NCBI GenBank assembly: GCA_037176705.1
Contig: CM073889.1
Coordinates: forward strand, 54,677,596 to 54,741,595
DNA length: 64,000 nucleotides
Reading direction: 5' to 3'
Source of the DNA: Molossus alvarezi
Taxonomy: Eukaryota > Chordata > Mammalia > Chiroptera > Molossidae
Shown here in pieces: positions 11,157 through 21,191 of the stretch (its first letter is position 1; each line of letters starts with the position of its first letter). The notes below the pieces were generated by a model. It worked only from the letters and a program-made list of their open reading frames with translations, searched no databases and had not been told where the DNA came from. A program made the translations under genes and the position numbers.

Positions 11157-11299
11157 TTTGGAGGCCCCAAAGCTGGTCTCTGAGAGCTTGGGATCAATCA
11201 CTGGCTGGCTTCGTTCTCTATTTGGCTTTAATTTGGCTCTGGTGGTCTCTCGGTTCTCTTGTGCCACAACAACCCTACGAAGCCTAGGAGACATAGCAA
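11157..11299 (+). mobile_element. Short internal ERV remnant, cut by a LINE
   Basis: About 140 bases after the LTR, beginning with the primer-binding site and containing leader-like sequence without a reading frame. It stops where LINE sequence starts (about 11300), so the rest of the provirus is missing. Confidence 0.55.
11159..11176 (+). promoter_or_regulatory. Primer-binding site, Gln-tRNA-like
   Basis: TGGAGGCCCC directly after the LTR and a TT spacer fits the start of the retroviral site that pairs with the 3' end of glutamine tRNA. The rest of the 18 bases has diverged. It shows that the LTR at 10723 was a 5' LTR or at least that internal sequence follows it. Confidence 0.65.
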
Positions 11300-11983
11300 C
11301 TCTACCTAATACATAGAAACAAATACAGGGAAGCAGCCAAGATGAGGAGACAAAGAAACATATCTCAAATGAAAGAATAGAACAAAATTCCAGGAAAAGA
11401 ACTAAACGAAATGGAGATAAGCAATCAATCAGATGCTGAGTTCAAAACACTGGTTATAAAATGCTCAAGGAACTTAATGAGACCTCCCAGGAACTTAGTG
11501 AGACCTTCAAGGAACTTAAGGAGACCACCAAGGAATGTAGTGAGAACATCAGTAACATAAAAAAGGACCAATCAGAAATGAAGGATGCACTAACTGAAAT
11601 ATAGAATAATTTACAGGGAATCAATAAAAGAGTAGGTGAAGCCAAGAATCAAACCATTGAATTGGAATATAAGGAAGCAGAAAACACCTAATCAGAATAG
11701 CAAGAAAAAATAGAATTTAAAAAAATGAAACAGTATAAGGAGCGTCGGGGACAATTTCAAGCATACCAACATTTGCATCATGGGGGTGCCAGAAGGAGAT
11801 GAGAGAGAGCAGGAAATTGAAAATCTATTTGAAAAAATAATGACAGAAAACATCCCTAACTTGGTGAAGGAAACAGACATACAAGTCCAGGAAGCACAGA
11901 GAGTCCCAAACAAGATGAACCCAAAGAGGTCTATACCAAGACACATACATCATCATCAAAATTCCAAAGGTTAAAGACAGAGA
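11300..11983 (+). mobile_element. HAL1-like element A, 5' segment
   Basis: Starts in the last bases of the LINE 5' UTR (AATACATAGAAACAAATACA) and covers the first part of ORF1, with an ATG at 11342. The sequence stops in the ORF1 C-terminal region at AAAGGTTAAAGACAGAGAG and resumes at 20224 with AGTTAAAGAGAGAATCTTAA, so this element was split by the L1 lying between. Element A ends at 20912 in a HAL1-type 3' UTR. Confidence 0.85.
11342..11983 (+). pseudogene. LINE ORF1 remnant (element A, N-terminal part)
   Basis: L1-type ORF1 encodes an RNA-binding chaperone with an N-terminal coiled coil, an RRM and a C-terminal domain. Here the start region (MRRQRNISQMKE) is followed at once by an in-frame TAG and by a coiled-coil region with repeated NLxE-like heptads that has lost frame. 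The part open from 11780 to 11974 keeps GVPEGDEREQEIENLFEKI and the QEAQRVPNKMNPKR stretch of the RRM. The C-terminal domain lies at 20224-20542, beyond the inserted L1. Not translatable as a whole. Confidence 0.75.
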
Positions 11984-12900
11984 GAGGCCCATGGCAGTGC
12001 AGCAGCCCGCCCAGGCTCAAGGCAGCCTGCCCAGGCTTGTGGGGCAATAGCACCAACTTAGAAGCTCAGCACCTCCTCCCACAGCACCAGTGACTGGGCA
12101 GGAGTAGAGACCCACCCCAACAGGCATTAGCAACACAGACTGGCAGCTGAAACCATCCCCAGTGGCATCAGCAAGGCTGATCAAGAGTGGTGCCCCAGAC
12201 CAAGCAGCAGGGCTAGAGCAGCTAAGACCTGCCCCTGACAACTGCAGCAGCAGAGTTGGAGTAGAGCCCCTTCCCCCAGCAGCAGCAAAACTCCAGGTGT
12301 GGAGCATCTTCAGCCCCCAATAGCAGTAAAGGATTGGGACCTGAAAGCACCCTGTGGCAGCAGTAGCAGTTTGAACCAGGAGCTGACACTCACCCCAGCA
12401 GTGACTGATCAGGAGCTAAGCCCCACCAGGCAGACAGCACACCAGTCGGACCCACACACCCCAGAAGAAAACCGGAGGGACCTACAAACCCCAGCAGCAT
12501 GCCAGTGGGACCCACGCACCCCAACAGGGACTTGTGGAACCCCACACATCCCAGCAACATACCAGAGGGTTTCACACACCCCAGCAGGGCACCAAATGGA
12601 CCCGTGCACCCCAGGCAGCAGCAGCATATATCGGCAGCTAAGACCCATTCCCAGCAGAATCGGCAGAAGCTGATCAAAAGCGGTGCCTCAGCCCAAGCAG
12701 CAGCAAGTCTTGGGGAACCAAGACCTGCACAACAGACCAATTCTAGCTGCCAGATGTCAACTCTTCAGGACCCACAGCAGACAAGAGGAGCCATACACCA
12801 AAACAGGCTGGGAGGTACAGCAGCCTTAGTTGACACACACCAACCTGCCTACACATTCCAATATCCCTCCCTGGGATTAGAACTACCAGATTGCTAAAAG
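11984..12900 (+). promoter_or_regulatory. L1 element B 5' UTR
   Basis: GC-richer than its surroundings and rich in CAG/CCC. It is expected by family knowledge to hold the internal Pol II promoter of the L1. Its sequence is unlike the 5' UTRs of the HAL1-like elements and of L1 element F, although the ORFs are related. It contains seven units of a 30-bp tandem repeat (12419-12628). Confidence 0.7.
12419..12628 (+). repeat. 30-bp tandem repeat in an L1 5' UTR, 7 units
   Basis: Units begin at 12419, 12449, 12479, 12509, 12539, 12569 and 12599 with no insertion or deletion between them. The shared core is close to GACCCACACACCCCAGCAG followed by a variable half. As 30 is a multiple of three, a frame running through it repeats every ten codons (DPHTPEENRR, DLQTPAACQW and so on). 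Confidence 0.85.
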
Positions 12901-13799
12901 GTGAGACAAAGAAACAACACCCAAATGGAAAAAAAGAAAAAAGAAAAAAAAAAAAAAAAAAAAAAAAAACCAGAGGAATCACCAGAAAGGGAACTACAGG
13001 AACTAGAAAAATACAACTTGTCAGATAAAGAATTCAAAGCAATGATTATAAGGGTGCTCAAACAACTTGATGATAACTACAAGGAACTTAATGAGAATTA
13101 TGAAGAGCTCACTGGGAACTACTGCAGCTTAAAAAAAAAAAGAGGTAGAAGCTATACATAAAAATCATGAGGAAATAAAGAATGACATAACTGTTATGAA
13201 AAATAACTTAGAAGAGTTCAATAATAGATTAGAAGAAGCTGAAGACCAAATTAGTGACTTAGAAGACAAGGTAGAGAAAAACACCCAAATAGAGCAGCAA
13301 ATAAAATAAAAAAAAGTTTAAACAGCAGGAGGAGAGTTTAAGGGAGCTGTGGGACAAGACAAAACATAACAACATTTGCATTATGGGGGTACCGGAAGGA
13401 GAAGAATCAGAGAAGGGAATAGAGAACATGTTTGAAGAAATAATGACAGAAAACTTCCCTAAACTGGTGAAGGAAAAAGTCACACAAGTCCAGGAAACAC
13501 AGAGAGTCCCAAGCAAGATGAACCCCAGACGACCCACAGCTAGACACATCATAATAAAAGTGACAAACATTAAAAACAAAGAAAGAATCTTAAAGGAAGC
13601 CAGAGAGAAACAGAAAGTTACCTACAAGGGAGCTCCTATTAGACTGTCAGCTGATTTCTCAATAGAAACGCTGCAGGCCAGAAGGGAGTGGCATGAAGTA
13701 TACAAAGTAATGCAAGGCAAGGGTCTGAATCCAAGACTACTCTATCCAGCAAGGCCATCATTCAAAATTGAAGAAGAAATAAAGAACTTCACAAATTAA
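12901..13799 (+). pseudogene. L1 element B ORF1, broken
   Basis: L1 ORF1 RNA-binding protein remnant. The initiator has become GTG (12901) where the related elements have ATG. An A-rich run at 12926-12969 expands the lysine stretch. The coiled-coil part is open to 13161 (DKEFKAMIIRVLKQLDDNY and repeated NENYEEL heptads). After stops, the frame from 13383 to 13799 contains GVPEGEESEKGIENMFEEI, the RRM and the C-terminal domain with RLSADFSIETLQARREW, ending at a TAA of the normal position. No complete protein can be made. Confidence 0.85.
12926..12969 (+). repeat. Poly(A)-like expansion inside L1 ORF1
   Basis: A run of A with rare G, including about 27 consecutive A, within the start of ORF1. 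Related copies in the window have only short A runs here, so this is a local homopolymer expansion and not a retroposon tail. Confidence 0.85.
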
Positions 13800-13936
13800 A
13801 AAAAAAGCTAAAGGAATTTACCACCATCAAACCAGCACTGCAAGAAATGCTGAAGGGACTGTTGTAAGAAGAAGAAGAAGAAACTGAAAGAGAAAAGGGG
13901 GAACACAGGTATGAAAGAAAAAAGGCAACTAATAAC

Positions 13937-15857
13937 TATCAATAGTAACCTTAAATGTAAATGGCTTAAATGCTCCAATCAAAAGACATAGGGTAGCTGA
14001 TTAAAAAAGAAAATATGACCTATATATATGCTGTCTACAAGAGACTCACATCACAACAAAAGACTCACACAGGATGAAAGTGAAGGGATGAAAAAAATTT
14101 ACCAAGCAAATGGAAATGAAAAAAAAGCTCATGTAGCAATACTCATATCTGACAAGATAGACTTCAAAATGAGGGCCATAATAAGAGACAAAGTATGTCA
14201 CTACATAATATTAAAAGGATCAATCCAACAAGAGGATATAACCCTGGTAAACATATACGCACCAAATACAGGAGCTCCAAAATATATTTTAAAACTTCTG
14301 GAGGACTTCAAGGGAGAAATCAATAGCAACACAATCTTAGTGGGTGACTTTAACACCCTACTTACACCACTGGATAGATCTTCCAGACAAAAACTTAACT
14401 AGGACATAGGTCCTTAAATGACGACCTAGATGAGTTGGACTTAATTGATATTTACAGAACATGTTACTCCAAAGCTTCAGAATATACTTCCTTCTCAAGT
14501 GCACACAGACATTCTCAAAGATAGACCACATGTTAAAATACAAAGTAAGTCTCTACAAATTAAAAAAGATGGAAATTGTATTGAGCATCTTCTCAAACCA
14601 CAATGACATGAAACTAGAACTCAGTTATAACAAAAACACACAAAAACATTCAAACACTTGAAGACTAAATAGCATGTTGTTAAACAACAAATGGGTTACC
14701 AACGAGATCAAGGAAGAAATTAAAAACTTACTGGAAACCAGTGAATATGAACACACAACAACACAAAATCTACGGGATGCAGTGAAAGTAGTCCTGAGAG
14801 GGAAGTTCACAGCACTATAGGCCTACCTCAAGAAACAATAAAAATTCCTAATTGACCCTCTAATGCTACAACTTAAAGATCTAGAAAGAAAACAAACAAA
14901 CAAAAAACCCAGAGCAAGTAGAAGGAAAGAAATAGTAAAAGTCAGAGCAGAAATAAATGAAATAGAAAATAAAAAAAGAGTTCAAAAGATCAATGAAACA
15001 AAAAGCTGGTTCTTTGAAAAGATAAACAAGATAGATGAACTTTTAGCCAGACTCACCAAGAAGCAAGAAGAGAGGACCCAAATAAACAATATCAGAAATA
15101 AAAGAGAAAAAGTAACAACTGACACCACAGAAATACAAAGGATCATCGAAACATACTGTGAACAATTATACACCAACAAATTTGACAATCTAGGCGTAAT
15201 GAAAAATTTCTAGAATCACACAGTCTCCCAAAACTGAACTGGGAAGAGACAGAAAACTTGAACAGGCCAATAATAACTAAGAAAATTGAAGATGTAATTT
15301 AAAAACTGCCAGCAAACAAAAGCCCAGTCCCGGATGCCTTCACAAGGGTGTTTTACCGAACATTCAAACTATTCCAGAAAATCCAAGAAGATGGGACACT
15401 TTCAATCTTATTTTATGAGGCCAACATAATCCTAATTTCAAAACCAGATAAAGACATTACAAAGAGTAAACTACAGGTCAATATTCCTGATGAACATTAA
15501 TGCCAAAATCTTTAACAAAATATTAGCAAATCGGATCTAGCAATACATCAAAAGAATTATCCACCATGACCAAGTGCGATTCATCCCAAAGATGAAAGGA
15601 TGGTACAATATCTGCAAATCAATAAATATGATACACCACATAAACAAAATGAAAGATAAAAACCATATGATCATATCAATAGAGGCTAAAAAAGCATTCA
15701 AAAAAATCTAGCACCCATTTCTGATAAAAATGCTCAGCAATGTGGAAATAAAGAATTATATCTCAAAATAATAAAGACCATATATGAAAAACCTAAAGCC
15801 AACATCATATGCAATGGACAAAAACTAAAAACTTTTTTTTTAAGAACAGGAACAAGA
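13937..15857 (+). pseudogene. L1 element B ORF2, 5' half, broken
   Basis: ORF2 encodes the endonuclease/reverse transcriptase that carries out target-primed reverse transcription. The endonuclease part is readable at 14028-14402, with NIYAPN and VGDFNTLLTPLDRSS holding the family's active-site asparagine and acidic residues. A region at 14863-15213 keeps the SWFFEKINKIDELLARLTKK linker before the RT. Many stops and shifts occur. The frame is interrupted at 15857 by a HAL1-like insertion and resumes at 18130. Confidence 0.88.
15842..15857 (+). repeat. Target-site duplication, left copy
   Basis: AAGAACAGGAACAAGA, repeated with one mismatch at 18130-18145 (AAGAATAGGAACAAGA). It bounds the whole inserted block 15858-18129 and lies in the RT part of element B ORF2. 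Confidence 0.88.
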
Positions 15858-16316
15858 GCCCCAGGCAGCTCCTTACAGGGCCCGTGCACAAACTTATCGG
15901 AATCACTTCCTCTAAGCTTGGAGGGAGGCAACTTGAGGGGCACCAGAAACATACAGGGAAGAACTGCGCTGTTTGGCACTGGAGCGAGGGCTGGAGAAGG
16001 GGCTTTCTCTGGGACAAACATGCTGTCAGAGGCCTTTGTTCCTTTGGTGAGCCCTTCCCTGGGGTTGCAGACAGTTGCCATATCTGGGACTCCAGCAACG
16101 TGGCTCACACTGGTTGCCCTGCCCTGCTGATTCCCTGAGGCCCCATCCCATCCAAATTTCAGGCCCACCAAAGCTGTTGCCAGTTGCTTAACTATAGGAT
16201 TGGCCTGTCTTAGATCCTGCTTCAGGTTTTTATAAATTCTTTTAAATAATCAGCATCTGGTCTCAGATACCTCTTGTTAAGTAATACACAGAAACAAACA
16301 CAGGAAGGCAGCCAAA

Positions 16317-17240
16317 ATGAGGAGACAAAGAAACAGGTCCCAAATGAAAGAAAAAAACAAAACCCCAAGAAAACAACTAAGCGAAATGGAGATAAGCAAC
16401 CTAACAGATGCTGGGTTCAAAATACTGCTTATAAGGATGCTCAATGAATTTAGTGAGAACCTCAGTGAACTTAGTGAGGACCTCGAGAGCATAAAAAAGG
16501 ACCAATCAGAAATGATGGATGCACAGTCAGAAATGAAGGAAGCATTAACTGAAATAAAGAACAATTTACACAGATTCAATAGTAGAGTAGGTAAATCCAA
16601 GAAGCAAACCATCGATTTGGAATATAAGAAAGCAAAAAATGCCCAATCAGAACAGCAAAAAGAAAAAAAGAATAAAAAAAAATAAGGATAGTGTAGGGAG
16701 CCTCTGGGACAACCTCAAGCGTGCTAACATTCACATCTTGGGGGTGCCAGAAGGAGAAGCGAGAGAATAAGAAATTGAAAACCTGTTTGAAACAATAATG
16801 GTAGAAAACTTGCCTAACTTGGTGAAGGAAACAGACATACAAGTCCAGGAAGCACAGAGAGTCCCAAACAAGATGAACCCCAAGAGGCCCACACCAAGAC
16901 ACATCATCATCAAAATGAAAAAGGTTCAAGACAAAGAGAGAATCTTAAAAGCAGCAAGAGAAAAGCAGTTAGTTACCTACAAGGGAGTTCCCATAAGACT
17001 GTCGGCTGATTTCTCAAGAGAAACTTTGCAGGCCAGAAGGGAGTGGCAAGAAATATTCAGAGTGATGAAAAGCAAGAACCTACAACCAAGATAACTGTAT
17101 CCTGCAAAGCTGTCATTTAGAATCGATGGCCATGTAGTTTTCCCAGACAAGAAAAAGTTAAAGGAGTTCATCACCACCAAACTATTATTATATGAAATGA
17201 TGAAGGGTCTTTTTGAAGAAAAAGATAAAATACACGAACA
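16317..17240 (+). pseudogene. HAL1-like element C ORF1, broken
   Basis: The ATG at 16317 opens 122 codons with a basic start (MRRQRNRSQMKEKNK) and a coiled coil of repeated LSELSEDLES-type heptads, closing at a TAA at 16683-16685. After a gap the frame 16798-17094 covers NLVKETDIQVQEAQRVPNKM and the C-terminal domain RLSADFSRETLQARREW, then TAA in place of the usual RLLYPAKL continuation. Homologous sequence runs on to about 17240 in another state of frame. By family knowledge the product would bind LINE RNA; this copy cannot make it. Confidence 0.85.
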
Positions 17241-17634
17241 AACAAAATGGCAATGAATACATATCTATTGACAATGGACTCTACAAACAAAATGAACAGG
17301 CAGAACAGAAAACATTCTTGTAGATACAGAGAACACTTTGTTGGTTGCCAGATGGGAGGGGGGTTGGGGGAATAGGTGGAAAAGGTGAACGATTAAGAAG
17401 TACAAATTGGTTGCTAGACTGACAAACCTCAAAGGGAAGGGGTTCGGGGGTGGGAAGAAATAAACCAAAGTACTTATATGCATTACAATGGACACAGACA
17501 ACAGTGTGGGAAAGGGTGGGAGGGGGGTGAGAGTGGGGAGGAGGGGGTTAATGGGGGGAAAATGAGGAACATCTGTAATACATTCAACAATAAAGACAAA
17601 AATAATAATAAAAAAATAAATAAAAATAATAAAG
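17241..17634 (+). mobile_element. HAL1-type 3' UTR of element C
   Basis: Starts AAAATGGCAATGAATACATA-like right after ORF1. It contains the G-rich blocks GGGAGGGGGGTTGGGGG and GGGAGGGGGGTGAGAGTGGG and ends in CATTCAACAATAAAGAC with an A-rich tail. L1 elements B, F and K have a different 3' UTR, ending AACATCTGTAACAAAAATAAA. Confidence 0.8.
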
Positions 17635-17645
17635 CTTAAAAAAAA

Positions 17646-18118
17646 TTAGATGCTTTCTCACAAGGAAAAAGCATTATCTATACATAAAGACCTAAAAACT
17701 ACAGCCTGGGCAGTGTGGCTCAGTGGACTGAGTGTCCTCCCATGGACTGAGAGGGGAAAAAAGAGAAACATCTGTAACAAAAATAAAGTAATTAATAAAA
17801 AAATTGAATTTACAAACAAAATGAACAAGCAGAACAGAAACATTCTTATAAACATAGAGAACATTTTGTTGGTTACCAGATGGGAGGGTGGATGGGGGAA
17901 TGGGGGAAAAGGTGAAGGGAATAAATTGGTTGCTAGACTGACAAACCTCAAAGGGAAAGAGGTTGTGGGGTGGGAAGAAATAAATCAAAGAACTTATATG
18001 CATAACCAATGGACACAGACAGTAGTGTGGGAAAAGGCGGAAGGTAGGCGTGAGTGGGGAGGAGGGGGTCAATGGGGGGAAAATAAAAAACATCTGTAAT
18101 ACATTCAACAATAAAGAT
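17646..18118 (+). mobile_element. Composite retro-fragment: SINE head + L1 3' end + HAL1 3' UTR
   Basis: Four parts follow each other: about 58 bases of unidentified sequence (17646-17703), the first 47 bases of a Ves-type SINE head (17704-17750), the last bases of an L1 3' end (GAAACATCTGTAACAAAAAT, 17762-17807), and a HAL1-type 3' UTR from 17804 to the AATAAA at about 18110. The L1-to-HAL1 junction is the same as at 36480-36520. Weak A-rich flanks CTTAAAAAAA (17635-17644 and 18119-18128) could be its own target-site duplication. Confidence 0.75.
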
Positions 18119-18129
18119 CTTAAAAAAAG

Positions 18130-20025
18130 AAGAATAGGAACAAGATAGGGATGTCTACTTTCACCACTCTTATTTAACATAGTACTGGAAGTCTTAGCCA
18201 CAGCAATTAGACATGAAGAAAAAATAAAAGGGATTCAAATGGAAAAGGAGGAAGTGATACTGTCATTATTTGCAGATAACATGATATGGTACATAGAAAA
18301 CATTAAAGACTCCAGCAAAAATCTACTATACTAAATAAATGAATTTGGCAAAGTAGATGATTACAAAATTAACGTCAAGAAATCAATGGCATTATTATAC
18401 ACCAACAGTGAACTCACATAAAGAGAAGCTAAAAAAAAAAAAATCCCATTTACCATTGTGGCAAAAAAAAAGTTAAGATACCTAGGAATTAACTTAACCA
18501 AAGAAGTAAAGGGTCTCTTCACAGAACACTACCAGTCATTGAAAAAAGAAATAGAGGAAGATATAAAAAAAAGTGGAAACATATACCTTGTTCATGGATT
18601 GAACGAATTAACATCATTAAAATGTCTATATTACCCAAAGCCATATATAGGTTCAATGCAATCTCCACCAAAATACCAACGATATACTACACAGAACTAG
18701 AGCAAATACTCCAAAAGTTTATATGGAACCAAAAAGGGCCCTGAATAGCCACAGCAATCTTCAAAAAGAAGAACAAAGTAGGAGGGATCACATTACCAGA
18801 CATCAGGTTATACGACAAAGCCACTGTAATCAAAACAGCCTGGTCCTGGCACAAAAACAGACACATCGATCATTGGAACAGGACAGGGAACTCAGAAATT
18901 GACCCAAGACGATATGCTCAATTAATATTTGACAAAGTTGGCAAGAACATACAGTGGAGTCAAGATGGCCTCTTTGATAAATGGTGTTGGGATAATTGGA
19001 CAGCTACATGCAAAATAATAAAGCTTGGCCAGCAACTTACATCATACACAAGAATAAACTCAAAACAGATAAGAGGCTTAAATGTGACTCACGATTCCAT
19101 AAAAATCCTAGAAGAAAATGCAGGCAACAAAATTTCAGACATCATATGCTGCAAAATTTTCACTGGTACGTCACCTAAGGCAAGAAAAACAAAGAAAAAA
19201 AATGAACATATGGAACTACATCAAAGTAAAAAGCTTCTGCACAAGCAAAGAAACAACCATCAAAATGGAAAGGGATCCTACTATATGGGAGAACATAATT
19301 GCCAATGATACATCAGATAAGGGGTTCATTTCTAAAGTATATAGAGTACTCACACAACTCAACAAGAGGAAGACAAAAAACCCAATTCAAAAATGGGCAG
19401 AGGACCTAGAGAGACACCTCTCCAAACAGGACATACAAATGGGTAAGAGACATATGAAGAAATGCTCAACATCACTAATCATCAGAGAGATGCAAATTAA
19501 AACACAATGAGGTATCATTTCACACCTGTCAGAATGGCTGCCATCAACAAATATCAACCAACAAGTGTTGGTGAAGGTGTAGAGAAAAGGGGACTCTAGT
19601 ACACTGCTGGTGGGAATGCAGACTTGTATGGCCACTATGAAAAACAATTAAACTGTCATTTGACCCAGTGATCCCTCTTCTAGGAATATACCCTAAGAAG
19701 CCTGAAACACCAATCAGAAAGAATGTATGTACCCCTATGTTCATAGCAGCACTATTTACAATTGCTAAGATCTAGAAATAGCCTAAGTGCCCATCAGTAG
19801 ACAAGTGGATAAAACAGCTGTGGTACATATACACAATGGAGTACTATGCAGCTATAAGAAGGAAAGATCTCTTATCCTTTGAGACAACATGGAGGCACAT
19901 GAAAAGTATTATCCTAAGCAAAACAAGCCAAGCCGAGAAGACAAATATCACAAGATCTCACTTATTTCTGGAATATAATGAACTAAACAAACTGATGAAC
20001 AAAATAGACCCAGAGTCACAGAAGT
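18130..20025 (+). pseudogene. L1 element B ORF2, 3' half, broken
   Basis: Continues the RT after the inserted block. The catalytic motif reads FADN at 18269-18280, so the second Asp of the usual F/YADD is Asn. Downstream the thumb and C-terminal regions are readable in pieces: 18458-18700, 19118-19510 with the [20 protein letters not shown] stretch, and 19836-20027 with MEYYAAIRRKDLLSFETTWR. Stops and shifts are frequent and no complete protein is possible. Confidence 0.88.
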
Positions 20026-20223
20026 AGGGTACAGACTGACAATCTTCAGAAGGGGTTAGGGGGAGGCAAGGGATAAACCACAGAACTTACATGCATGTAT
20101 GCATAAGTGATGGACATAGACAACAAAGCTGGGGATGGGTTGGGGGGATGGAAGGAGGATGTCAATGGGGGGAAAAAGGAGAAACATCTGTAAAAAAAAT
20201 AAATTAATAATAATAATAAAAAA
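20026..20223 (+). mobile_element. L1 element B 3' UTR and tail
   Basis: Short L1 3' UTR: GGGTACAGACTGACAATCTT at the start, then GACATAGACAACAAAGCTGG, GGAGAAACATCTGTAA and an A/T-rich (AAT)n tail at 20195-20222. The tail abuts the resumed element A sequence. Confidence 0.85.
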
Positions 20224-20912
20224 GTTAAAGAGAGAATCTTAAAAGCAGCCAGAGAAAAGCAGTTAGTTACTTACAACAGAGCTCCCATAAGACTGTCAGC
20301 CAATTTCAAAAGAAACTTTGCAGGCCAGAAAGAAGTGGCAAGAGATATTCAAAGTGATGAAAAGCAATGATCTACAACCAAGATTACTCTATCCTGCAAA
20401 ACTATCATTTAGAATCAATGGACATATCAAGAGTTTCCCAGACGAGAAAAAGCTAAAGGAGTTCATCACCACCAAACTAATATTATACAAAATGTTGAAG
20501 GGTCTTCTTGAAGGAAAAGAAGAACAAAAATATGAACAATAAAATGGCAATAAATACATATCTATCAACAATTGAATCTACAAACAAAATGAGCAAGTAG
20601 AACAGAAACAGACTTATAGATACAGAGGACTTTTTGTTCCTTACTAAATGGGAGGGGGCTGGGGGGGGGCTGGGGGATAAAGATGAAGGAATCAAGAAGT
20701 ACAAATTGGTTGTTAGACTGATGAACCTCAAAGGGAAGGGGGGAGGGAGAGTGAGAAGAGATAAACCAAAGAACTTCTATGCATATATACATAACCAATG
20801 GACACAAACCATAGTGTGGGGAAGGCAGGAGGGGGGCAGGATTGGGGAGGAGGGGCAATTGGGGAAAAAACGGGGGACATCTAATATATTCAACAATAAA
20901 GATAAGTTAAAA
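20224..20912 (+). mobile_element. HAL1-like element A, 3' segment
   Basis: Resumes element A in the ORF1 C-terminal domain, where 20318-20542 is still open (KKWQEIFKVMKSNDLQPRLL, then YPAKLSFRINGHIKSFPDEK). It then passes directly into a HAL1-type 3' UTR with the GGGAGGGGGCTGGGGGGGG run and AATAAA at 20895-20900. No ORF2 is present. Together with 11300-11983 it forms one LINE split by L1 element B. Confidence 0.87.
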
Positions 20913-20925
20913 ATGATAAAGAATA

Positions 20926-21180
20926 GCCCGGGCCGGTTTGGCTCAGCGGTTGGAGCGTCGACCTGCGGTACAGAGAGACCCGGGTTTGGTTCCCGCTAAG
21001 GACACATACCTCGGTTGCAGTTAGTCCCCGGACCTGGTTGGTCGTGCGGGTGGCAGCCACTCGATGTGTCCCTTCACATCGATGTTTCTCTCTCTCTCTC
21101 TTCTTCTCTCTCCCTCCTGCTCTATCTGAACAAAAAATGGAAAAATGTCCTCGGGTGAGGATTAAAAAAAAAAAAAAAAA
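20926..21180 (+). mobile_element. Ves-type SINE, hairpin-tail subtype
   Basis: Sense, full length, with the tail ATGTCCTCGGGTGAGGAT and a poly(A) run. GATAAAGAATA occurs on both sides (about 20915-20925 and 21181-21191), a target-site duplication. It lies just past the end of HAL1-like element A. Confidence 0.94.
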
Positions 21181-21191
21181 GATAAAGAATA

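Larger units (their letters stand above)
15858..17634 (+). mobile_element. HAL1-like element C (ORF1-only LINE)
   Basis: Begins in a 5' UTR of the same type as 27900-28412 (CCCAGGCAGCTCCTTACAG), so it is 5'-truncated in the UTR. ORF1 follows at 16317. Directly after the ORF1 end comes a 3' UTR with G-rich runs (about 17241-17580) and an AATAAA-containing tail; there is no ORF2. This structure, LINE ORF1 plus 3' UTR, is the definition of half-L1 (HAL1) elements. It lies within element B ORF2. Confidence 0.88.
11984..20223 (+). mobile_element. Full-length L1 (element B), split by later insertions
   Basis: A complete LINE-1 inserted into element A: 5' UTR about 11984-12900, ORF1 12901-13799, ORF2 from about 13937, 3' UTR and A-rich tail ending about 20222. 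A copy of GTTAAAGA(CA)GAGAGA flanks both ends (about 11970-11985 and 20224-20236). Without the 15858-18129 insertion its length is about 6.0 kb, the usual size for a mammalian full-length L1. Both reading frames are broken. Confidence 0.88.

Noticed and set aside
15734..16171. Minus-strand 145-codon frame over a HAL1-type 5' UTR
   Set aside because: It crosses the junction between L1 ORF2 and the HAL1 5' UTR, so it cannot be an ancestral gene.
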